Below are positions 8,748 to 18,333 of a DNA stretch of 50,958 bases, piece after piece; positions within the stretch are counted from its first letter, which is position 1, and each line of letters opens with the position of its first letter. The notes beneath the pieces were generated by a model. The model worked only from the letters and a program-made list of their open reading frames with translations, did not search any database and was not told the DNA's origin. Source of the stretch: Pseudomonadota bacterium (lineage in GTDB: Bacteria; Pseudomonadota; Gammaproteobacteria; Xanthomonadales; Xanthomonadaceae); NCBI GenBank assembly GCA_963205415.1, contig CAUJJS010000142.1, positions 1-50,958 of the forward strand, written 5' to 3'. The translations under genes were made by a program, and so were the position numbers.

Positions 8748-11267
8748 TCAGTCATCTGCGACTGTCGCGGCCTGCGGCTTACCCGCCATCTCAGGCGTGA
8801 TCTTGAGAATCGAATGCCGCACTTCGCGTGACAGGATCAGGCGCGAATCATTGGCCCATGCGACCAGCTCATCGCCAAATGCGAGTTTCCCCGCCTCGTC
8901 CACACGCACCAGCTTGAGTTCGCGCAAGGTGGCGATGAAACCACGGAACAAGGATCGATCGAAGAACTCCGGCGCCGCCGGCGCGTACAGCAAGGCCAGG
9001 CGTTGGGCCGTGAGGTGGCACAGGTTTTCCAGTTCGCCCGTGCTCACTTTCCCGGAGCCGTTTTTCACCAACACCGCGACACCGATGTAGTAGCGTTCGA
9101 AGGCCTGCATCACCGAGTTGGCGATGACCCGCAGGCAGAACACCTCGTCGGTCTGGCCTGGTCCACGTTGCAGCTGGCCGTCGCTCGCACGCGCTTCCAA
9201 CAAGCCGCGTTCGACCAGAACATCGATGGTGGCCTCGACCTGTGTCGCAAATCCATCGGCATCCCAAGGCAAAAACAACTCACGCCGCAAGAACGGATAG
9301 ACCAGCTGCCCCAGGCGCACGACGCTGGCGCGTGGCAGGCGACGGGTATTCTGGAAGCAACTGGCGACCCAGGCCGAACACACGAAAAGATGCAGCACGT
9401 TGTTGCGGAAGTAGCTTTGCAACACGGCCTGCTCGCCAACCAGGGCCAACACGTCACCAAGCGGGTGACGGGTTCGGGTGAGCACACCGACCTGCTCGCC
9501 GTAGGCAATGATCTCGGACGGCGACATCGCGGTCACGCTGACCCGCGCCGAATAGGGCGCTGCGATCAGCAAGGCCTTGAAAATTTCCAACTGAATGGCA
9601 AGGTCACCCTCGCTCATCGCGTACTTGGGCGTAGACAACAAGGCTACCGCCAGCAGATTGATCGGGTTCACGTCTGCTGCACGATTGATGTTGCGCTGGA
9701 TGCGCTCGGCCAAGGTATCCACCGTGGCGTTGATCCAATCGGGCTTCGCGCCGGCTTGCAACTGCGCGCGCCAGTCGGGTGCATGCTGGGCCAGAACATC
9801 GTCGAGCATCACCGGCTCGGCAAAGCTGACCGTCACCCGTCCATAGTTGCGGCGCATGATGCCCGCAGCCGCACGCAACAGCCCCCAGATGCTTTCCTTC
9901 TGCTTGGCTTGACCGGACAGTTCATCGAGATAGCTCTTGCCTTCGATCAAACGCTCGTAGCCGATGTAGACGGGCTGAAACAGCACCGGCAACTGCGGCT
10001 GGCGCAGGTAGGCGCGCAAGGTCATCACCAGCATGCCTGCTTTGGGCGTCAGCAAGCGCCCGGTGCGCGAGCGGCCGCCTTCGATGAAATACTCGATCGA
10101 GTCTCCGCGCCCGATGAGGGTCGCCACGTACTCGCTGAACACCGCCGAATACAGTGGATTGGCCTTGAAGCTGCGGCGCAGGAAGAAGGCACCGCCACGG
10201 CGCAGGATCGGCCCGATCACCGGCAAGTTGAGATTCACGCCCGCCGCGATGTGCGGCGGCAGCAAGCCATGGGTGTAGAGCAGGTACGACAGCAGCAAGT
10301 AGTCGATGTGGCTGCGATGGCTGGGCACATAGATCACCTCGTGCCCCGGCGCCACTTCCTTGAGCGCTGCGAAGTGCTGCATGGTTACGCCGCGATAGAT
10401 CTTGTTCCAAAGCGGGGTCAGCATGAACGAGAGCGAGCGAATCACGGTATGCGAGTAATCCGAGGCAATCTCGGTGGCATAGCCGTGTGCACGCTTCCAG
10501 GCTTTGGCGTGACTGATGTTGTCGCGCCGCATCTGGTCGGCGATGGCCTGACGCACAGGTTCTGCGGCCAGCAAGCCATCGACCAAGGTGCGCCGATGCG
10601 AGAGATCCGGGCCGATGACCGCCGTGCGGATGCGACGAAAATGGGCGCGCAATACGCGAGAGATCTTGCGGACTGCCAGCTCCTGACTCATCTCCTCCAG
10701 CAGTACCGAGCGCAACGAGACCGGCGCGGAGAATCGCACAATGGTGTTGCGACCGTTGAGCAGGACCGCGAGCAGGCGTCGGAATCGACCGACGATGGCC
10801 CAGTTCTCGGCAAACAGCACGCGAAACCAACCGGACTGCCGATCCGGTGCACGTCCCACGAAGATCGACACCGGCACGATCTGCACATCCAGTGCCGGAT
10901 TGGCCTTGAGCGCGGCGATCAGATTCGCCAAGCCTTCCGAATGGGTGCGGTTGCGCGGGCGACCAAACCAGAAACCTTGCCGCCGCGACAACGCCACCAC
11001 GGCGCGACCTTGTCCGGCCATATCGCCGTCCATGGCCACCAGTGGCGAAGGCAAGCCTGCATCACGACAGGCTTGCTCCAAAATCAAGACGTTGGACAAG
11101 CCGTAACGCTCGATGGCATAGCACACCGGCAGGTCGGGCAGTACGGGGCTGGGTTCGGCCTCGGCTGGCTCACGCCGGATCGCCAGCCACGGCTCGATCA
11201 CCCAGCCAAGCAGGCGAAACAGCCAAGACGGTGAGCGTCGGCCTGCAATGGAATCGGAAGAACTCAT
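8748..11267 (-). CDS. plsB: Glycerol-3-phosphate acyltransferase
   Basis: 839 residues, close to the length of E. coli PlsB (about 807). The acyltransferase core has VPSHRSHIDYLLLSY (the HxxxxD catalytic motif), followed by GVNLNLPVIGPILRRGGAFFLRR, FIEGGRSRTGRLL with the Gly-Arg substrate-binding pair, and VLFQPVYIGYERL. The enzyme attaches the first acyl chain to glycerol-3-phosphate at the inner face of the membrane, the first step of phospholipid synthesis. The N-terminal part and the long helical C-terminal part are typical of the bacterial form. A clear ribosome site is lacking before the ATG at 11267. A 90-base gap separates it from the lipoprotein gene upstream on the same strand. Confidence 0.96.
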   Translation of the reverse strand: MSSSDSIAGRRSPSWLFRLLGWVIEPWLAIRREPAEAEPSPVLPDLPVCYAIERYGLSNVLILEQACRDAGLPSPLVAMDGDMAGQGRAVVALSRRQGFWFGRPRNRTHSEGLANLIAALKANPALDVQIVPVSIFVGRAPDRQSGWFRVLFAENWAIVGRFRRLLAVLLNGRNTIVRFSAPVSLRSVLLEEMSQELAVRKISRVLRAHFRRIRTAVIGPDLSHRRTLVDGLLAAEPVRQAIADQMRRDNISHAKAWKRAHGYATEIASDYSHTVIRSLSFMLTPLWNKIYRGVTMQHFAALKEVAPGHEVIYVPSHRSHIDYLLLSYLLYTHGLLPPHIAAGVNLNLPVIGPILRRGGAFFLRRSFKANPLYSAVFSEYVATLIGRGDSIEYFIEGGRSRTGRLLTPKAGMLVMTLRAYLRQPQLPVLFQPVYIGYERLIEGKSYLDELSGQAKQKESIWGLLRAAAGIMRRNYGRVTVSFAEPVMLDDVLAQHAPDWRAQLQAGAKPDWINATVDTLAERIQRNINRAADVNPINLLAVALLSTPKYAMSEGDLAIQLEIFKALLIAAPYSARVSVTAMSPSEIIAYGEQVGVLTRTRHPLGDVLALVGEQAVLQSYFRNNVLHLFVCSAWVASCFQNTRRLPRASVVRLGQLVYPFLRRELFLPWDADGFATQVEATIDVLVERGLLEARASDGQLQRGPGQTDEVFCLRVIANSVMQAFERYYIGVAVLVKNGSGKVSTGELENLCHLTAQRLALLYAPAAPEFFDRSLFRGFIATLRELKLVRVDEAGKLAFGDELVAWANDSRLILSREVRHSILKITPEMAGKPQAATVADD

Positions 11268-11357
11268 GAGAATGCGATCGCGCCGCCTATGCCAAGCAAA
11301 CCGGCAAGACGACGCGACTCAGACCTGATCGCAAACGAGTGATGTCGTCGCTCAGGC

Positions 11358-12335
11358 TTACTGCTGCGGAGCCTGTTCGACCGGGGCCTCATCCTGAGCG
11401 GATGCCTGAGCCTCGTCGGTGGCGTCGGTTTTCATGGTGACCTGTACGTCCTCGGTTTCGCCGGCCAAGCTCTTGGTGATCTGCTCGGCGGTGTCCTTGC
11501 CATACCAGCGACCATCGACTTCGACCATGTCGCTCTGCGAGGTCAAAGGCTTGCCCAAGAGGTTGTAGGCCACCGATACCGTGGCGGTACCTTCGCCCTT
11601 GGTGGTCACGCTGGCCTTGGTGCTGGCGAGCGCCTGATTGAGGTCGAGCCCGTAGAGCGCAAGGATGTCCTTCAGACCACCGAACGCGATTCCGGCCTTG
11701 CCCATGGCATGGTCGAAATCCAGCGCGCGCACCTGATCGAGCGTGGCTAGGTCCAGACTACGCGCGGTCTTGACCACGATGGCAATGCCTTTCTTGGCCA
11801 GTTCGCGGTCGGTCAACTTGGCACTCTGCAACCAACCGGCAATCGCGCCAATCGCTTCGGTCGCCTCTTTCTTCTGGACTTCGTTCAATTCAGTGCTGGC
11901 CTGAATCGACTGGATAACGAAGCCTTGGCCCATGCCGACCATCATCGGCATTTGCGCCGCCATTTCGGTTTCAAACTTGACCAACTGCGGCTCCAGCAGC
12001 GCATACAGTGCGGTTTCCGCATCCGGCCCGGTGAGCTGGGTCATCTGTTCGGCATAGGCCTTGCGATCTTCCTCGGAGGGCGCCTCCTTGCTCATGGCCT
12101 CCTTGAACTTGGCGCGCACTTCGTCCAGTTGCGCCGGCGGCACGGCCAACTGAATGGCTTCGAGCACGTTGTTCTCACGCAGCTTGGCCGCCATGGCCTC
12201 GACGGCCTTGGCCGGATCCGAGGTCTGTCGAGCGACTGCCGCCTGCGAGGCGGGCTGTGAGGCTTCCTTTTCGCCACACGCACTCAGGCCGAAGGCCAAG
12301 AGGCCGGAAAAGGCAAGGATCAGAATCGGTTTCAT
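11358..12335 (-). CDS. Lipoprotein of unknown function
   Basis: 325 residues from the ATG at 12335 (MKPILILAFSGLLAFGLSACGEKE), which gives a clean lipoprotein signal with lipobox LSAC. The mature part is mostly helical and polar, with a Gln/Ala-rich start (SQPASQAAVARQ) and a Glu/Gln/Ala-rich end. The middle (PDAETALYALLEPQLVKFETEMAAQMPMMVGMGQGFVIQSI) looks like a helical bundle, and the last third (GEGTATVSVAYNLLGKPLTSQSDMVEVDGRWYGKD) looks like a small beta domain. I do not recognise a named family. It would be anchored in the envelope. A terminator between it and the phosphatase gene upstream suggests its own transcript, although no promoter stands out. Confidence 0.85.
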   Translation of the reverse strand: MKPILILAFSGLLAFGLSACGEKEASQPASQAAVARQTSDPAKAVEAMAAKLRENNVLEAIQLAVPPAQLDEVRAKFKEAMSKEAPSEEDRKAYAEQMTQLTGPDAETALYALLEPQLVKFETEMAAQMPMMVGMGQGFVIQSIQASTELNEVQKKEATEAIGAIAGWLQSAKLTDRELAKKGIAIVVKTARSLDLATLDQVRALDFDHAMGKAGIAFGGLKDILALYGLDLNQALASTKASVTTKGEGTATVSVAYNLLGKPLTSQSDMVEVDGRWYGKDTAEQITKSLAGETEDVQVTMKTDATDEAQASAQDEAPVEQAPQQ

Positions 12336-12387
12336 GGAAACGCTCGGCAAGAGGAATGGGGCGCCCATGATGCCGAAAGCCGCGCAA

Positions 12388-12416
12388 GAAAAAAACAAGG
12401 GAGGCTTTCGCCTCCC
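12388..12416 (-). terminator. Rho-independent terminator after the acid phosphatase gene
   Basis: A perfect 7-bp GC stem (12399-12405 with 12410-12416) closed by a GAAA tetraloop on the minus strand is followed there by TTGTTTTTTTCTTG. It lies about 150 bases past the stop at 12564 and before the next minus-strand gene. Confidence 0.85.
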
Positions 12417-12563
12417 TGCCAGTTCCAGCTTCCTGCCGGAGTCATCGTTGTGGTTTGTTTTGGGTAATTGCCGTCTGCTGCGGCCATGGGCGCATATTAC
12501 TTACAAGATATCGTTAATGCAACACCTTACATTCATACGTGTAACTGATTGATTTTACTGATT

Positions 12564-13433
12564 TCAGTATTGATCCTTGAGCGCTGCCCGCAAGCAGGCA
12601 CGCGGCGACGTACCGGCCTCACAGCTACGCAAGATGGCGTTTTCCCACGAGCCATAGGCCGGATTGGGCAACATGAACCAACGCTGGCCCCACCAATTCC
12701 GGTACGGCGCCATCAGCGCCTGGCGCGTGGCGACATCGGCACTGACGCCATCAAGGAAATCCGCAAGGTTGTCGCCCAGCATCAGCAGCACGCGATAGTC
12801 ACGGGCCACCCAACGCCGCCGTTCGCCTTTTTCCTTGCCGGGCGCACGCGCATCGCCACGCAGGATGACGTTGCTGGCATCGGCCGCAATCGGGAAACCC
12901 AAGGCGCGCAGATTGGCCACCGTCGCTTCGTACTCGGCCGGCGCATCGCGGTTGGTAATGAAGAAAATGGTCACGCCGTGCTCGTTCACATAGTTCGCAA
13001 AATCCACGGCGCCCGGCATGGCGCGTGCGGCGCGCGCATTCACCCAAGCCTGCCACGAGTCTGCGGTATAGCCGCGGTTCTCGCGAATGCTGCGGGCCTG
13101 ATAGGCGCTGTTGTCGATCATGGTTTCGTCCGCATCGACGATGATCGCAGGCGGCTTGCTTTCAAAGCCGGCCTGAAACTCGCCTTGCGGCAGCGCATTC
13201 CACGCATAATCGGCCAAGGCTGCATCCAGCGAACGCTCGGCTGCGGCATAGATGCCACGCACGCTGGCTTCGTACTCAGCCGAAGATTGCATCCAGAGCG
13301 TGGCATTGAGATTGTCGTGCGCCGGCACCGCCTCCGTGGCGGCACTGGGCGAGACCACAGGCTGAGGCGCACTGGCGCAGGCGCCCAACAACACCGTCAC
13401 GACCCACAACGGAAAACCACGAATCACACGCAT
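12564..13433 (-). CDS. Class C acid phosphatase, lipoprotein e(P4) family (HAD fold)
   Basis: 289 residues with a lipoprotein signal (MRVIRGFPLWVVTVLLGAC). Sequence features follow the e(P4) group: NATLWMQSSAEY near the start, the catalytic IIVDADETMIDNSAYQ (DxDxT), TIFFITNRDA with the second HAD motif, and VLLMLGDNLADF carrying the metal-binding acidic residues. The known members are outer-membrane-anchored nucleotidases that strip phosphate from nucleotides (NMN and NADP in Haemophilus) so that the nucleoside can be taken up. The substrate here is inferred to be a nucleotide. It stands alone between a terminator and rep, which ends 51 bases upstream on the same strand. Confidence 0.93.
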   Translation of the reverse strand: MRVIRGFPLWVVTVLLGACASAPQPVVSPSAATEAVPAHDNLNATLWMQSSAEYEASVRGIYAAAERSLDAALADYAWNALPQGEFQAGFESKPPAIIVDADETMIDNSAYQARSIRENRGYTADSWQAWVNARAARAMPGAVDFANYVNEHGVTIFFITNRDAPAEYEATVANLRALGFPIAADASNVILRGDARAPGKEKGERRRWVARDYRVLLMLGDNLADFLDGVSADVATRQALMAPYRNWWGQRWFMLPNPAYGSWENAILRSCEAGTSPRACLRAALKDQY

Positions 13434-13484
13434 TGCACACTCCCGCCCATCAAGGTGATCGTGGCAGTGTAGCGCGCAGCCGAC

Positions 13485-15464
13485 TCAATCTTCGGCGAAC
13501 AAGGCCCGCAAACGTGCAATCGCGGCGCCGGCATGTTCCCGGCTGCGTTCGCTGTCCTGTGCCGCATCGCGGCCGACCACATGCAGCTCGGCGGCCGGCA
13601 ACTCATCCAAGAAGCGGCTTGGCGTCACCTTGACCACTTCGCCAAAGCGTTTGACCCGACGCGGATAGCTCAGGTGCAACAGGGTCTTGGCGCGGGTGAT
13701 GCCGACGTAGAACAGGCGGCGCTCTTCTTCGATGCGGCCCTCTTCGATCGAGGATTCGTGCGGCAGCAAGCCATCTTCCAGCCCGACGATGAACACATGG
13801 GCAAACTCCAAACCCTTGGCCGCGTGCAGGGTCATCAGGCGCACTGCATTGCCGGGGCTATCGCGATCGGCGGCGGTGAGCAAAGCCAGTTGCGCCACCA
13901 GTTCACCGGCTGAGCCTTTGCCGGCTGCGTCGAACCATTGCGCCAATTCCTCGACATTGCCACAGCGCCGCTCAAACAAGGCCTCGTCACGACACTCCGC
14001 GCGCAACGCTGCCGCCTGGCCGCTGTCCTGAAACAGCTTGCGACACAGGTCCGCCGCGCTCATCGCGTGTGCCGCGCGGCGCAGCGTGGCCAATACGCGC
14101 ATGAAGCCATCCAGCGCATTGGCACTGCGGGCAGGCAAGTTGCCCAACACATCCGTGCGTTCCGCCGCTCGCGCCAAACTCAGGTGGAACTGGTTCGCCA
14201 TCTCGCCCAAGCGCGCCAAGGTGGTGGAACCAACCTCGCGCTTGGGCGCGGCCACCGCACGCAGAAACGCGGCATCGTCATCAGGGTTGGCGATCACGCG
14301 CAGCCAGGCCAGAACGTCCTTGACCTCGGCCCGCTCCAAAAACGCCGTGCCACCGGAGAGGTGATAGGGAATGCGCAACAACTGCAAGGCCTTTTCCAGT
14401 GGCCTTGACTGGTGGTTGCCACGAAACAGCACGGCACATTCGTTCCACGCGGTCTTGTGCTTCTGCGCCAGAAACTGGATTTCGGAAGCCACCCGCTCGG
14501 CCTCGTGTTCGTGGTCGCTGCACTCGAACACACGAATCGACTCGCCCTCGGCGTGCTCGCTCCACAGTTGCTTGGGATGGAGATGCGGGTTGTGCGCGAT
14601 CACCGTATTGGCAGCGCGCAGGATGCGGCGCGCGCAGCGGTAGTTCTGTTCGAGCGTGATCACGCGCAGGTTCGGATAGTCGGTACCCAGACGATGCAAG
14701 TTTTCCGGATCGGCACCGCGCCAAGCGTAGATCGATTGATCGTCATCGCCCACGCAGGTGAACGCGCCACGTGGGCCGGCCAAGAGTTTCAGCAGCGCGT
14801 ATTGGGTGCCGTTGGTGTCCTGATATTCATCGACCAGGAGATAACGCAAGCGTTCGCGCCACGCCTCGCGCAAGGATTCGTGCGCCTCCAGCAAGGCCAC
14901 CGGCAGCCGGATCAAGTCATCGAAGTCGACCGCGTTGAAGGCGGCCAGTCGCTTCTGGTATTGCCCGTAAACATCCGCTGCCTCGCGCTCGCGCGGACTT
15001 TGCGCGCGCTCGGCCGCCTGTTCGGGCGACAGGCCATCGGCCTTGGCGCGCGACATCAACGCCCGCACCGCCGCCAGCGCCTGAGCATTGCTGCCGCGGG
15101 GCATCAAGTCCTTCACCACGCTCGCGCTGTCGTCGGTATCGAAGATCGAGAACCCGCGCCGCAAGCCCGCCGCCGCATGTTCGATTTGCAGGAACTTCAA
15201 GCCCAGCGAATGGAAGGTGCAGACCGTCAAACCTTCCGAATCCACGCCGCGCAACAATTTCTCCGCACGCTCGCGCATCTCACGCGCGGCCTTGTTGGTG
15301 AAGGTGATGGCCGCGATCTTGGCCGCCGAAAGATGCCGCACCGCGATCAGATGCCGAATCTTCTCGGTGATGACGCGGGTTTTGCCCGAGCCTGCGCCTG
15401 CCAGCACCAGCAAAGGCGAATCGCAATGCTCCACGGCGGCGCGTTGTGCGGGGTTGAGGCTCAT
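13485..15464 (-). CDS. rep: ATP-dependent DNA helicase Rep (UvrD/SF1A)
   Basis: 659 residues from the ATG at 15464 (MSLNPAQRAAVEHC), which matches the family start; the frame stays open upstream only through a dispersed repeat. All SF1 motifs are in order: AGAGSGKTRVIT (Walker A), DEYQDTNGTQYALLKLL, GDDDQSIYAWRGADPENL, LEQNYRC, VRLMTLHAAKGLEFAHVFIVG and EERRLFYVGITRAK. The length fits Rep (about 670 in E. coli) and the PRRVKRFGEVVKVTPSRFLDELP segment is more Rep-like than UvrD-like. Rep is a 3' to 5' helicase that helps replication forks pass bound proteins. Confidence 0.94.
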   Translation of the reverse strand: MSLNPAQRAAVEHCDSPLLVLAGAGSGKTRVITEKIRHLIAVRHLSAAKIAAITFTNKAAREMRERAEKLLRGVDSEGLTVCTFHSLGLKFLQIEHAAAGLRRGFSIFDTDDSASVVKDLMPRGSNAQALAAVRALMSRAKADGLSPEQAAERAQSPREREAADVYGQYQKRLAAFNAVDFDDLIRLPVALLEAHESLREAWRERLRYLLVDEYQDTNGTQYALLKLLAGPRGAFTCVGDDDQSIYAWRGADPENLHRLGTDYPNLRVITLEQNYRCARRILRAANTVIAHNPHLHPKQLWSEHAEGESIRVFECSDHEHEAERVASEIQFLAQKHKTAWNECAVLFRGNHQSRPLEKALQLLRIPYHLSGGTAFLERAEVKDVLAWLRVIANPDDDAAFLRAVAAPKREVGSTTLARLGEMANQFHLSLARAAERTDVLGNLPARSANALDGFMRVLATLRRAAHAMSAADLCRKLFQDSGQAAALRAECRDEALFERRCGNVEELAQWFDAAGKGSAGELVAQLALLTAADRDSPGNAVRLMTLHAAKGLEFAHVFIVGLEDGLLPHESSIEEGRIEEERRLFYVGITRAKTLLHLSYPRRVKRFGEVVKVTPSRFLDELPAAELHVVGRDAAQDSERSREHAGAAIARLRALFAED

Positions 15465-15551
15465 GCAGAATCGATCAACGCAAAGCGGAAAGCCCGCCAT
15501 TGTGGCGGCGATGCGGAAAAATGTCTTTCGTCTGGAATCGATGGATAGGCC

Positions 15552-15669
15552 GCATTGCGAGGAGCGTAGCGACGCGGCACTGCGCAGGCATGGATGTTCG
15601 ACAAACCAAAGACATGGATTGCTTCGCTTCGCTCGCAATGACGGCGTTTGGACTTGATCAGATGTTCCT
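15552..15669. repeat. Dispersed palindromic repeat, copy A
   Basis: The core runs from CATTGCGAGGAGCGTAGCGA to GCTTCGCTTCGCTCGCAATGAC; the two ends are imperfect reverse complements and could form a long hairpin. The core is followed by a flank ending in TCAGATGTTCC that is shared with copy C at 30888-30999. It fills the gap between the divergent rep and hexosaminidase genes. Confidence 0.8.
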
Positions 15670-15787
15670 TCGCTGCGCTCGCCATGACCGTATCCAGATG
15701 ATCCCTGACGTCCGGATTACCGGAAGATCCGCGTTCGCCCGGGCGCGGTCAATCCATGCACAATGCGACATCCCCCGCCGCACAGTG

Positions 15788-17281
15788 ATGTCGCCCATGA
15801 AGTTTCCGGCCCTGCTTGTCTATGCCTTCACACTGGCTGCACTGGGTTGCGCGCATCGACCCGCGGTCGTCCGTACGGTGATCCCGTTGGTGCCACAACC
15901 GCAGGAACTTCAGCAGCATTCAGGGGATTTGACCTTCGCCGGCAAGGTGTCGATCGAGGCCGATACCGCAGCACCGAACGCGCGCCGTGCCCTTGACGAC
16001 GTGCTGGGCGCCTTGCAGCTGGCCAACGACGACGCCGCAAAACCTCGCATCCATCTACAACGCATCGATGATGCCGCCTTGGGTGCAGAGGGATACCGCA
16101 TCGCCATCGACGATGCGATCCGCCTGAGTGCCGCGACCGACACCGGCCTGTTCTACGCGGTGCAGAGTCTGCGCCAGCTACTACCGGCGCAGGCGCAAGC
16201 ACACTATCGACTGCCGCAACTGACCATCACCGATGTGCCGCGCTATCGCTGGCGCGGGGTCTCGCTGGACGTGGCACGCAGCTTTCTGCCGCTGTCCTAT
16301 CTCGAAAAGACCATCGACCGGATGGCCTTGTTCAAGCTCAATCGCCTGCATCTGCACCTGACCGATGACCAGGGCTGGCGAATCGAGATCAAGCACTACC
16401 CGAAGCTGACCGAAGTCGCTGGCGCCAGCGCGGTCAAAGGCGGTCGCGCCGGCTACTACACCCAAGATCAACTGCGTGGTTTGGTGGCCTATGCGCAGGC
16501 CCGTGGCGTCACCATCGTGCCGGAAATCGACATGCCCGGGCACGTGCAGGCGGCGCTGGCCGCCTACAACGAACTGGCCTGCGAGGGCGTCACAAACCTG
16601 TCCACCTACGAGGGCACCGAGGTCGGTTTCAGCGTGCTGTGCCTGGACAAGCCCGACACGGTGTACCCCTTCGTCGAGAACGTTCTCAAGGAAGTGTTGG
16701 CGGTGTTCCCGTCAAAGAAAATCCACATTGGCGGAGATGAGATCAAACACCCGCGTTACGCCGAGTTCGTCACCCGGGCGGCGGCCATTGTCGATGGCAT
16801 GGGGCGAACACCGATCGCTTGGGAAGAAGCCTCGGTGGGCGATACCAAACCCGACATGCTGTTGCAGTTGTGGAACGATGGCTATGACATCGCGCCGGCG
16901 GTGGCCAAGGGTCATCCCCTGATCCTGTCACCGTGTTCGTATTTCTATATCGACCATGGCAACTACGCCGGCCAGCCCAACACCTACGATTGGTGCAGGA
17001 AGGAAGGCGTGCCCTTGCCACGGATCTATGCATTCGACCCGACGAAGTTCCCCACCGCTGTGGGCATCGAGGGCGCGTTGTGGTCGGAACTGGTGCATGA
17101 CAATGCCGCCGCCGACAACCGCCTGTGGCCGCGACTGGCGGCGGTGGCGGAACTGGGCTGGACGACAACAGCGCGGCGTGACTACCTCGGTTTTACCCGA
17201 CGCTTGGCTGCGCTGCGTCCGCATCTGGATGCACTCGGCATCGGCTACTACGCCGATCCTGAACTCGGGTGGTCGGAGTAA
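15788..17281 (+). CDS. Beta-N-acetylhexosaminidase, GH20, exported
   Basis: 497 residues from the ATG at 15788; a second in-frame ATG at 15797 is equally possible and neither has a good ribosome site. The N-terminus (MKFPALLVYAFTLAALGCAHRP) is a signal peptide ending in a near-lipobox (ALGC), so it may be a lipoprotein. A small alpha/beta domain (about 30-150) precedes the GH20 barrel. The barrel holds YRWRGVSLDVARSF, LFKLNRLHLHLTDDQGWRIEIKHYPKL, IVPEIDMPGH and the catalytic Asp-Glu pair in KIHIGGDEIKHPRY. It should remove terminal N-acetylglucosamine or N-acetylgalactosamine from chitin fragments, glycans or wall fragments in the periplasm or outside. No chitinase or sugar transporter is nearby. 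Confidence 0.92.
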   Translation: MSPMKFPALLVYAFTLAALGCAHRPAVVRTVIPLVPQPQELQQHSGDLTFAGKVSIEADTAAPNARRALDDVLGALQLANDDAAKPRIHLQRIDDAALGAEGYRIAIDDAIRLSAATDTGLFYAVQSLRQLLPAQAQAHYRLPQLTITDVPRYRWRGVSLDVARSFLPLSYLEKTIDRMALFKLNRLHLHLTDDQGWRIEIKHYPKLTEVAGASAVKGGRAGYYTQDQLRGLVAYAQARGVTIVPEIDMPGHVQAALAAYNELACEGVTNLSTYEGTEVGFSVLCLDKPDTVYPFVENVLKEVLAVFPSKKIHIGGDEIKHPRYAEFVTRAAAIVDGMGRTPIAWEEASVGDTKPDMLLQLWNDGYDIAPAVAKGHPLILSPCSYFYIDHGNYAGQPNTYDWCRKEGVPLPRIYAFDPTKFPTAVGIEGALWSELVHDNAAADNRLWPRLAAVAELGWTTTARRDYLGFTRRLAALRPHLDALGIGYYADPELGWSE

Positions 17282-17314
17282 GGACAAGCGCCGCGGCGCA
17301 TTTGGCCTCTGCAT

Positions 17315-17338
17315 CGAGGTGACGGCTGTCACCTCGAT
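17315..17338. terminator. Perfect 10-bp hairpin between the hexosaminidase and ABC genes
   Basis: TCGAGGTGAC (17315-17324), loop GGCT, then the exact reverse complement (17329-17338). There is no T-run, so it is either a weak terminator of the hexosaminidase transcript or a dyad operator for the ABC operon that starts about 75 bases on. Confidence 0.5.
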
Positions 17339-17412
17339 TGCGTGAGGCTCGCCACTCACGGTCACCGGCGCAAAATACCAAGATGGCATCGCCCTCATTC
17401 AGGACGATCCCC

Positions 17413-18333
17413 ATGACTTGCGCACGACACACCTTGGCCCGTTTGCAAGCGGCTCGAAAGGCCTACGGCGCGGTGCAGGCCTTGGCCGGTATCGATCTTG
17501 GCATTGCTGCCGGCGAAGTGCTGGCCGTGCTTGGGCCGAACGGCGCCGGCAAGAGCACGGCCATCGGCCTCTTGCTCGGCCTCTTGTCACCGGACTCGGG
17601 CAGCGCTGAGTTGTTCGGTGCCGACCCCGCCCATCGCCACGCGCGCCAGCGCATCGGCGTGATGCTGCAACAGGCCAGCCTGCCCGACACGCTCAGCGTG
17701 CGTGAGCTGCTTGCCCTGACCGGTAGCTATTACCCCGATCCGCATCCCATCGAATTGAGCGCGAAACTCGCTGGCGTCGATGATCTGCTGGATCGTCGCT
17801 ACGCACGCCTTTCTGGCGGCCAACAACGTCGCGTGCAGTTCGCGCTGGCGATCTGCGGCAAACCCGATCTGTTGTTTCTCGACGAGCCGACGACCGGCCT
17901 CGACATCGAAGCCCGGCAGGCGATCTGGGCCGCCGTTCGCTCCCACACACGCGCCGGCGGCGCGGTGTTGCTGACCACCCACTATCTGGAAGAAGCCGAG
18001 GCCCTGGCCGATCGCGTCGCCGTCATCGGCCAAGGTCGGATTCTGGCCGAAGGCAGTGTCCGCGACATCAGCACCCGCATTGGCCATCGCCGCATCGTCT
18101 GTACGACACGACTATCGCCTTCAATGGTTGAAGCTTGGCCGGATGTGCGCGATGTGCGCGTCGATGGTGCGCGCATGGAGATCGTCACCGATGCCGCCGA
18201 ATCGATCCTGCGTCGCCTGCTGGTGGAGGATTCGGAGCTGCACGACGTGGAAGTCGTGCGCGCCGGCCTCACCGAAGCCTTCCTCCAACTCACTGCATCG
18301 CGGTCGAACCAAACCTTCAAGGAGGCTGCGTGA
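17413..18333 (+). CDS. ABC exporter, ATP-binding subunit
   Basis: 306 residues from the ATG at 17413, chosen because AGGA lies 8 bases before it; the upstream extension is not protein-like. The nucleotide-binding domain (about 10-225) has GPNGAGKST (Walker A), the Q-loop in IGVMLQQASLPDTLSV, the signature LSGGQQRRVQ, LLFLDEPTTGLD (Walker B) and TTHYLEEAEALADRV. The C-terminal 70 residues are the regulatory tail usual in DrrA/CcmA-like exporters. It is the first gene of a four-gene run: its stop overlaps the permease start (TGATG), and the two-component pair follows. The exported compound is unknown; relatives carry antibiotics, peptides or lipids. Confidence 0.93.
   Translation: MTCARHTLARLQAARKAYGAVQALAGIDLGIAAGEVLAVLGPNGAGKSTAIGLLLGLLSPDSGSAELFGADPAHRHARQRIGVMLQQASLPDTLSVRELLALTGSYYPDPHPIELSAKLAGVDDLLDRRYARLSGGQQRRVQFALAICGKPDLLFLDEPTTGLDIEARQAIWAAVRSHTRAGGAVLLTTHYLEEAEALADRVAVIGQGRILAEGSVRDISTRIGHRRIVCTTRLSPSMVEAWPDVRDVRVDGARMEIVTDAAESILRRLLVEDSELHDVEVVRAGLTEAFLQLTASRSNQTFKEAA

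Noticed and set aside
9003..11234. Long plus-strand open frame of 743 codons opposite plsB, and similar ones at 4809-6587 and 43337-45112 opposite other genes
   Set aside because: They are antisense shadows of well-supported genes, with low-complexity His/Gln/Arg-rich translations and no family features.
12417..12563. Riboswitch or small RNA in the AT-richer gap before the phosphatase stop
   Set aside because: No conserved motif or structure beyond the terminator could be recognised.
15465..15638. Longer N-terminus for Rep
   Set aside because: The extension translates the dispersed repeat and flanking debris; the family start is at 15464.
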